Of a DNA stretch of 64,000 bases, positions 57,888-64,000 are shown piece after piece. The notes beneath the pieces were generated by a model. The model saw only the letters and a list, made by a program, of their open reading frames with translations, had not been told where the DNA came from and did not search any database. The DNA lies in the NCBI RefSeq assembly GCF_019746665.1, contig NZ_JAIERS010000001.1, positions 124,001-188,000 on the forward strand. The letters run 5' to 3'. Within the stretch, counting starts at the first letter, position 1. Every line of letters begins with the position of its first letter. The position numbers were made by a program, and so were the translations under genes. Source of the stretch: Sphingomonas sp. GTDB taxonomy: Bacteria; Pseudomonadota; Alphaproteobacteria; Sphingomonadales; Sphingomonadaceae.

Positions 57888-58156
57888 GCGAGGTCGTCCG
57901 CACGGTGCCGATCACCAACCGGCGTGGCCTGCACGCGCGGGCGAGCGCCAAGTTCGTGACTCTCGCGGCCACGCTGCCGGTCGAGGTGATGGTGGAGAAG
58001 GACGGCCAGGCGGTGACCGCGCGCTCGATCATGGGGCTGATGATGCTCGGCGCGGCGATCGGCGATTCGATCACCATCCGCGCGAACGGCGACGGCGCCG
58101 CCGAAGCGGTGGGCGCGCTCGCCGCGCTGGTCGAGGCCAAGTTCGGCGAGGAATGA
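57884..58156 (+). CDS. ptsH: HPr-family phosphocarrier protein
   Basis: 90 residues starting at GTG 57884. Phospho-histidine H17 in ITNRRGLHARASAKF and the regulatory serine around S48 in ARSIMGLMMLGA, a target of HprK. Enzyme I is absent from the window. Last gene of the regulatory PTS block. Confidence 0.94.
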   Translation: MSEVVRTVPITNRRGLHARASAKFVTLAATLPVEVMVEKDGQAVTARSIMGLMMLGAAIGDSITIRANGDGAAEAVGALAALVEAKFGEE

Positions 58157-58200
58157 GGGCGCCCACGCTGCCCTCACCCGTTCGTGACGCGAGCTGATCC

Positions 58201-58998
58201 TTGCCCCGCCTGATCACCGCCTTTTCCAACCCGCTGGTCAAGCGCGTGCGGGCTTTACGCGACAAGCGCCACCGCCGCGCGGAAGGGTTGTTCCTCGCCG
58301 AGGGGCTGCGCATCCTGACCGAGGCCCGCGAGGCCGGGCGGCTGCCGCGCTATCTGTTCTTCGCCGCCGACAGCGCGCGCCACCCGCTCGTCCAGGCGCT
58401 GATCGCCCCGGTGGAAGCGGCTGGCGGCGAGGCGATCGAGACCAGCGCGGACATTCTCGGCAAGCTATCGGGCAAGGACAATCCGCAGACCGTGCTCGGC
58501 GTGTTCGAGGAATTCGCGGTGCCGCTCGCCAGCCTGGATCGGGGCGCGGCGCGCCTCTGGCTGGTCGCCGAGCGGCTCCGCGATCCAGGCAATCTCGGCA
58601 CGATCCTGCGCACCGGCGACGCGGTCGGCGCGGGCGGGCTGATCCTGGTCGACGAGTGTGTCGATCCCTTCTCGGTGGAGGCGGTGCGGGCGAGCATGGG
58701 CGCGCTGTTCACGGTGCCGGTGGTGCAAACGAGCTGGAACGACTTCATCGCCTGGCTGCGCGCCGGTCCGGGCCAGCTCGTCGCGCTCAGCCTCGATACC
58801 GTGCATGATTACCGCGCCGCCCGCTATCAGGCGCCCTGCTTCCTGCTGACCGGCAACGAGGCGCAAGGGCTGCCCCCCGCTTACGCCGCCGCATGTGACC
58901 TGCGCGTGAAAATCCCGATGCGCGGCAAGGCGGACAGCCTGAACGCGGCGGTGGCGACGGCGGTGATGGCCTATGAGGTGCTCGCGCAACTGGGCTAG
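58201..58998 (+). CDS. SpoU/TrmH-family RNA 2'-O-methyltransferase
   Basis: 265 residues. N-terminal RNA-binding part (LITAFSNPLVKRVRALRDKRHRRAEGLFLAEG) and knotted SPOUT core: LRDPGNLGTILRTGDAVGAGGLILVDECVDPF, MGALFTVPV, LLTGNEAQGLP and SLNAAVATAVMAYEV. TTG 58201 is the first possible start because a TGA stop precedes it in frame. Distinct from rlmB at 2568; target rRNA or tRNA unknown. Confidence 0.87.
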   Translation: MPRLITAFSNPLVKRVRALRDKRHRRAEGLFLAEGLRILTEAREAGRLPRYLFFAADSARHPLVQALIAPVEAAGGEAIETSADILGKLSGKDNPQTVLGVFEEFAVPLASLDRGAARLWLVAERLRDPGNLGTILRTGDAVGAGGLILVDECVDPFSVEAVRASMGALFTVPVVQTSWNDFIAWLRAGPGQLVALSLDTVHDYRAARYQAPCFLLTGNEAQGLPPAYAAACDLRVKIPMRGKADSLNAAVATAVMAYEVLAQLG

Positions 58999-59118
58999 GG
59001 CAGTTTCCGGTCCGATCGCTTCGGATCACCGATCAGGATGTTTGGCCCACGAAGATTTTCGAGCCGGCGAGTGATGCCGCCGGCCTCGCGATCGCTTTAA
59101 CGCGCCAGCCGTGGATCG

Positions 59119-59146
59119 GGGCGACCGGCCAGTGGCCCGGTCGCCC
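59119..59146. terminator. Hairpin between convergent genes
   Basis: GGGCGACCGG (59119-59128) pairs perfectly with CCGGTCGCCC (59137-59146) around an 8-nt loop, between the RNA methyltransferase and the CocE-like gene. Confidence 0.55.
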
Positions 59147-59159
59147 TGCGCCGCCACGC

Positions 59160-61052
59160 CTATTCCACCACCGGCAGCCACACCGCGCTCGCCTGCATGC
59201 CGCCGCGCATCAGCGTGATGGTCGCGGGCTTATAGTCGCTGGCTTTGGCGAGGAAGATGTTGGGCACATAGGTTTGCGGGTTGCGATCATAGAGCGGGAA
59301 CAGGCTCGATTGCACCTGCACCATGATCCGGTGCCCCGGCTGGAACACGTGGTTCACCGCCGGCAGGCGGAACTTGTAGCGCTGCACCTGCCCTGCGGGG
59401 ATCGGCTTGGGATCGGCGAAGCTGTCGCGGTAGCGGCCACGGAAAATGTCGAGGCTCACCGCGAGCTGATAGCCGCCCATCTTGCCGCCGCCCGGCGCCT
59501 CGTCGGGATAGACATCGATCAGCTTCACGACGAAATCTGCATCGGTGCCGGTCGTCTTCGCGAAAATCTCCGCCCAGGGCACGCCCGAGACGGTGACCGC
59601 CTTGGTGAGCACCGGCGTCTGATAGGTCATCACATCGGGGCGGCCATCGACGTGGCGCTGGTCGCTCACCAGCCAGTCACCCCAGCGGCCATCATCGAAA
59701 TTCACCGGCCGCGACAGGTGCGGCACCGGCTTGGCGGGATCGCTCAGATAGCTATCCCCGCCGCCCGCGCCCTTGGCGAAGCCGAGGCCGCCGGCCTCGC
59801 TCAGATAGAGGGGCGTGAGCGGCTTGGCACAACCCGCTTCGCACGCCGCCGGCCAGCTCGCGAAGCGTTGCCAGCGATCCTCGGCGGTGTTGTAGATGGT
59901 CGCCGCCGGCGGAGTGTAGGCCGGGCCGTCCTTCAGATATTGGTCGAACAGCGGCAGCACCATGTCGTCGCGAAACTGGGCGGCGGTGTCGGTGCGCCAT
60001 TTCAGCGGCCCCAACTCGCGCCCCTCGCGGTTGACCTGGCTGTGGCGCCATGGCCCCATCACCAGCCAGTTATTGCCGGTCTTGCCGGCGGCGCGCAAAG
60101 CCTCCCAGGCGTGGATCGCGCCGTACATATCCTCCTGATCCCACAGCCCCTGCTCCCAGAGCGTCGGCACGTTGCTGGGGTTGGCGGCGAGCATCTTGTC
60201 GAGCGCCTGGCCCTGCCAGAAAGCGTCATAAGCCGGGTGCTGCACCATGCGCTGCCACGCGGGCAGCTGATCGAACCCCGAGCGCTTCGCCCATTCGGCG
60301 GCGCCGCCGATCCGGCGGAACTCCTCATAATTGTCGTAAATGCCGGTCGCGGGATCGTCGCCCTTGCCCTTGTAGCCGGTCTGCGAGGCGATCCAGCCGA
60401 TATTGGCCAGGCGGAAGGCGCCGTAATGGAACCAGTCATCGCCCATCCAGCCGTCGATCATCGGGCTTTCGGGCGCGGCGACCTTCAGCGCCGGGTGCGG
60501 CTTCAGCAGCGCCATCACCACGGTAAAGCCTTCATAGGACGAGCCGATCATCCCCACGCGCCCGTTCGATTCGGGCAGGTTGGCCTTGTTCACCAGCCAA
60601 TCGATCGTGTCCCACGCATCGGTGGTGTGATCGGTGGTCGTGGGGTTGAGCGGCCCGACCGGCGGGCGGGTGACGACATAGTCGCCTTCCGACTTATACT
60701 TGCCGCGCACGTCCTGATAGACGCGGATATAGCCGCCCTTCACGAAGCCTTCGTCCGCGAGCGGCAGCATCGACAGCATGTTGGGGCTGTCCATCCGGTT
60801 CGCCCGCGCGCTTGCGTTATAGGGCGTGCGGGTGAGGACGATCGGGGCGTTGCGCGCGCCCTTGGGGATGACGATGACGGTGTAGAGCTTCACCCCGTCG
60901 CGCATCGGGATCATCACTTCGCGCTTCACATAATCGTTCGCGGTTTGCGGTGGCTGGAACTTGGCCGGCACGTCGCCGCTGGGCGCCGCCTGCTGGGCCA
61001 GGGCCGGAGTGAGCGCGAGCACGGCTGCGCCGAGCAGGATGATTTTCTTCAC
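59160..61052 (-). CDS. CocE/NonD (X-Pro dipeptidyl-peptidase S15) hydrolase, secreted
   Basis: 630 residues. Signal peptide IILLGAAVLALTPALAQ, S15 alpha/beta hydrolase with nucleophile GSSYEG (S172), acidic DVRGKYKSEGDY, and a C-terminal jellyroll (RPVNFDDGRWGDWLVSDQRHVDGRPDVMTY...). Acts on acyl esters or peptides; cocaine-esterase-like and glutaryl-acylase relatives. Start GTG 61052 with GGGAG upstream; a longer frame is a shadow of the divergent GFA gene. Confidence 0.88.
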   Translation of the reverse strand: MKKIILLGAAVLALTPALAQQAAPSGDVPAKFQPPQTANDYVKREVMIPMRDGVKLYTVIVIPKGARNAPIVLTRTPYNASARANRMDSPNMLSMLPLADEGFVKGGYIRVYQDVRGKYKSEGDYVVTRPPVGPLNPTTTDHTTDAWDTIDWLVNKANLPESNGRVGMIGSSYEGFTVVMALLKPHPALKVAAPESPMIDGWMGDDWFHYGAFRLANIGWIASQTGYKGKGDDPATGIYDNYEEFRRIGGAAEWAKRSGFDQLPAWQRMVQHPAYDAFWQGQALDKMLAANPSNVPTLWEQGLWDQEDMYGAIHAWEALRAAGKTGNNWLVMGPWRHSQVNREGRELGPLKWRTDTAAQFRDDMVLPLFDQYLKDGPAYTPPAATIYNTAEDRWQRFASWPAACEAGCAKPLTPLYLSEAGGLGFAKGAGGGDSYLSDPAKPVPHLSRPVNFDDGRWGDWLVSDQRHVDGRPDVMTYQTPVLTKAVTVSGVPWAEIFAKTTGTDADFVVKLIDVYPDEAPGGGKMGGYQLAVSLDIFRGRYRDSFADPKPIPAGQVQRYKFRLPAVNHVFQPGHRIMVQVQSSLFPLYDRNPQTYVPNIFLAKASDYKPATITLMRGGMQASAVWLPVVE

Positions 61053-61118
61053 GTGGCATTCTCCCTCGCCTAAGTCTTGGCGCGAGGCGCGGCTCCCGCG
61101 CAAGGGTTTGGAGGCGAA

Positions 61119-61508
61119 ATGAGCGAAAGGCATAGCGGCGGCTGCCTGTGCGGCGCGGTCCGCATCACGGTCGAGGGTCCGCTGGGGCCGGTGTCGGCGT
61201 GCCACTGCGCGCAATGCCGGCGTCAGTCGGGCCATTATTGGGCGGCGACCGAAGTGCCACGCGCGGCGGTGCGGGTCGAGGGCGAAGCGGCGCTCCGCTG
61301 GTATCAGGCCTCGCCGCGTGCCCGGCGCGGCTTTTGCGGCACCTGCGGATCGTTCCTGCTGTGGCAGCTGATCGACGGCGAGACGATCGACGTCGCGATG
61401 GGGGCGCTGGACGCGCCGAGCGGCACCGCCCTCGCCCAGCACATCTTCGTCGCCGAGAAGGGCGATTACTACACCATCGCCGACGGCCTGCCGCAGCGAG
61501 CGGACTAA
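61119..61508 (+). CDS. GFA-family (CENP-V/GFA fold) protein
   Basis: 129 residues of the glutathione-dependent formaldehyde-activating (GFA) fold. Zinc cysteines in GGCLCGAVR, CHCAQCRRQSG and FCGTCGS. GGAGG precedes ATG 61119. Many GFA-fold proteins lack formaldehyde activity, so the reaction is unsure. Divergent from the CocE-like gene. Confidence 0.88.
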   Translation: MSERHSGGCLCGAVRITVEGPLGPVSACHCAQCRRQSGHYWAATEVPRAAVRVEGEAALRWYQASPRARRGFCGTCGSFLLWQLIDGETIDVAMGALDAPSGTALAQHIFVAEKGDYYTIADGLPQRAD

Positions 61509-61522
61509 ACCCCGGATGCGCG

Positions 61523-61618
61523 TCCCCGGCACGGGCCGGGGCCCAGTCGCGACGGCTGTTGTCTGGTTCGAGCGCCATGGCAGCCGCGCCCATGCTAGGC
61601 CCCGGCCGTCGCCGGGGA
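61523..61618. repeat. REPIN-like inverted repeat, copy 4
   Basis: 96-bp diverged element between the GFA gene and the rpoB promoter. Ends CCCCGGCACGGGCCGGGG and CCCCGGCCGTCGCCGGGG have changed loops but keep the arms and inner CCCAG. Confidence 0.8.
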
Positions 61619-61654
61619 AGAGTTTTGGGGATGGAAGAAACCCGCCCTACCCCT

Positions 61655-61683
61655 TTGACAGCATCCAACACCGCCCCTATATC
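61655..61683 (+). promoter_or_regulatory. rpoB promoter
   Basis: TTGACA (61655-61660), exactly 17 nt, TATATC (61678-61683). This is the best promoter match in the window. The start site would be near 61690, leaving about 183 nt of leader before rpoB. Confidence 0.7.
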
Positions 61684-61733
61684 GCGCGCTCTGCCACATC
61701 TTCCGGGACAGGACGCGCCGTCGCGCAGCGTGT

Positions 61734-61775
61734 TCGCAGCATGGGGAGAGTGGTGACCGGACGCTGAAGCTGCGA
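61734..61775 (+). promoter_or_regulatory. Possible antiterminator pairing and mini-ORF in the rpoB leader
   Basis: TCGCAGC (61734-61740) is the exact reverse complement of GCTGCGA (61769-61775), the left base of the terminator hairpin, so the two structures exclude each other. An 8-codon frame, 61741-61767 (MGRVVTGR), lies in the loop; it has no clear ribosome binding site. Confidence 0.35.
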
Positions 61776-61800
61776 GCCCCATCGGGCATCGCGGCTTTTT
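61769..61800 (+). terminator. Intrinsic terminator/attenuator in the rpoB leader
   Basis: GCTGCGAGCCC (61769-61779), loop CATC, GGGCATCGCGGC (61784-61795) with one bulge and one G-T pair, then TTTTT (61796-61800). A textbook Rho-independent terminator, located between the rpoB promoter and its ATG. There is no gene just upstream for it to end other than the leader. Across 61509-61872 nothing besides the repeat, promoter, this hairpin and a small CCCGG/CCGGG hairpin at 61821-61836 is seen. Confidence 0.7.
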
Positions 61801-61872
61801 GCGTCTCTAGGCGTGCCTGGCCCGGCGGCAACCGGGACGCTTATTTTCGGCTGACGAGGCGATACCGACCCC

Positions 61873-64000
<2,128 letters not shown>

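Noticed and set aside
61516-61767. 83-codon frame in the rpoB upstream region
   Set aside because: It is read through a REPIN-like repeat and the promoter; Arg/Pro-rich with no ribosome binding site. Only its last 8 codons are mentioned as a speculative leader frame.

Overview
The window is a GC-rich, densely packed chromosomal segment of an alphaproteobacterium, most likely a Sphingomonas-like member of the Sphingomonadaceae. This assignment rests on family-level pattern recognition, not a database search. The evidence is: the divergent pckA / chvI-chvG-hprK-rapZ-EIIA-HPr block, a short HprK typical of alphaproteobacteria, GatCAB together with AspRS, the DUF2066-hda-ppk1-ppx operon, roughly 94-bp inverted repeats built on a CCCCGGCGAAGGCCGGGG core, and many GTG/TTG starts. 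About 65 protein genes, one tRNA-Tyr and several repeats and hairpins are supported. There is no prophage, insertion sequence, CRISPR array or rRNA. Almost everything is core housekeeping; the accessory pieces are small.

Layout. 0-6.6 kb: MTA phosphorylase, AlkA-like glycosylase, 2Fe-2S ferredoxin, RlmB, secreted M28 peptidase, tRNA-Tyr, cytochrome c', outer-membrane barrel. 6.7-13.4 kb: parE, a Tat-exported YCF48-like protein, DUF417, and an operon metZ-apaG-lysR-GNAT. 13.4-18.5 kb: a PMT-type glycosyltransferase, a GT2-GtrA fusion, recO, a FemAB-like acyltransferase and a polysaccharide deacetylase. 18.5-22.6 kb: gatC-gatA, a 51-codon ORF, a vapB/vapC toxin-antitoxin pair and gatB in one run of touching or overlapping genes. 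22.7-28.7 kb: DUF3089, ruvX, ppk2 with an APC permease, aspS, and a KGG stress protein with a possible EcfG-type promoter. 28.9-36.3 kb: rnd, an unrecognised two-gene cassette, then DUF2066-hda-ppk1-ppx. 36.3-47.1 kb: purM-purN-mmcQ, ndk, holC-pepA, then lptD-surA-pdxA-rsmA. 47.4-52 kb: a TPR protein, rsmB, guaB and small unknowns. 52-59 kb: the pckA/ChvIG/regulatory-PTS block and an RNA methyltransferase. 59-64 kb: CocE-like hydrolase, GFA protein, and rpoB (cut by the window end) behind its own promoter and an attenuator-like leader.

How the genes work together. GatCAB and AspRS serve indirect aminoacylation. LptD and SurA build the outer membrane. Ppk1, Ppx and Ppk2 handle polyphosphate. 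ChvG/ChvI with HprK, EIIA-Man-like and HPr proteins form a regulatory rather than sugar-transporting PTS. The most interesting signals are the toxin-antitoxin pair inside the gat operon, the attenuator-like rpoB leader with rpoB detached from rplL, the unknown cassette at 30.1-30.8 kb, a 12-bp palindrome at the pckA promoter, a possible EcfG site before the KGG gene, and four REPIN-like elements. No clearly novel large system is visible.
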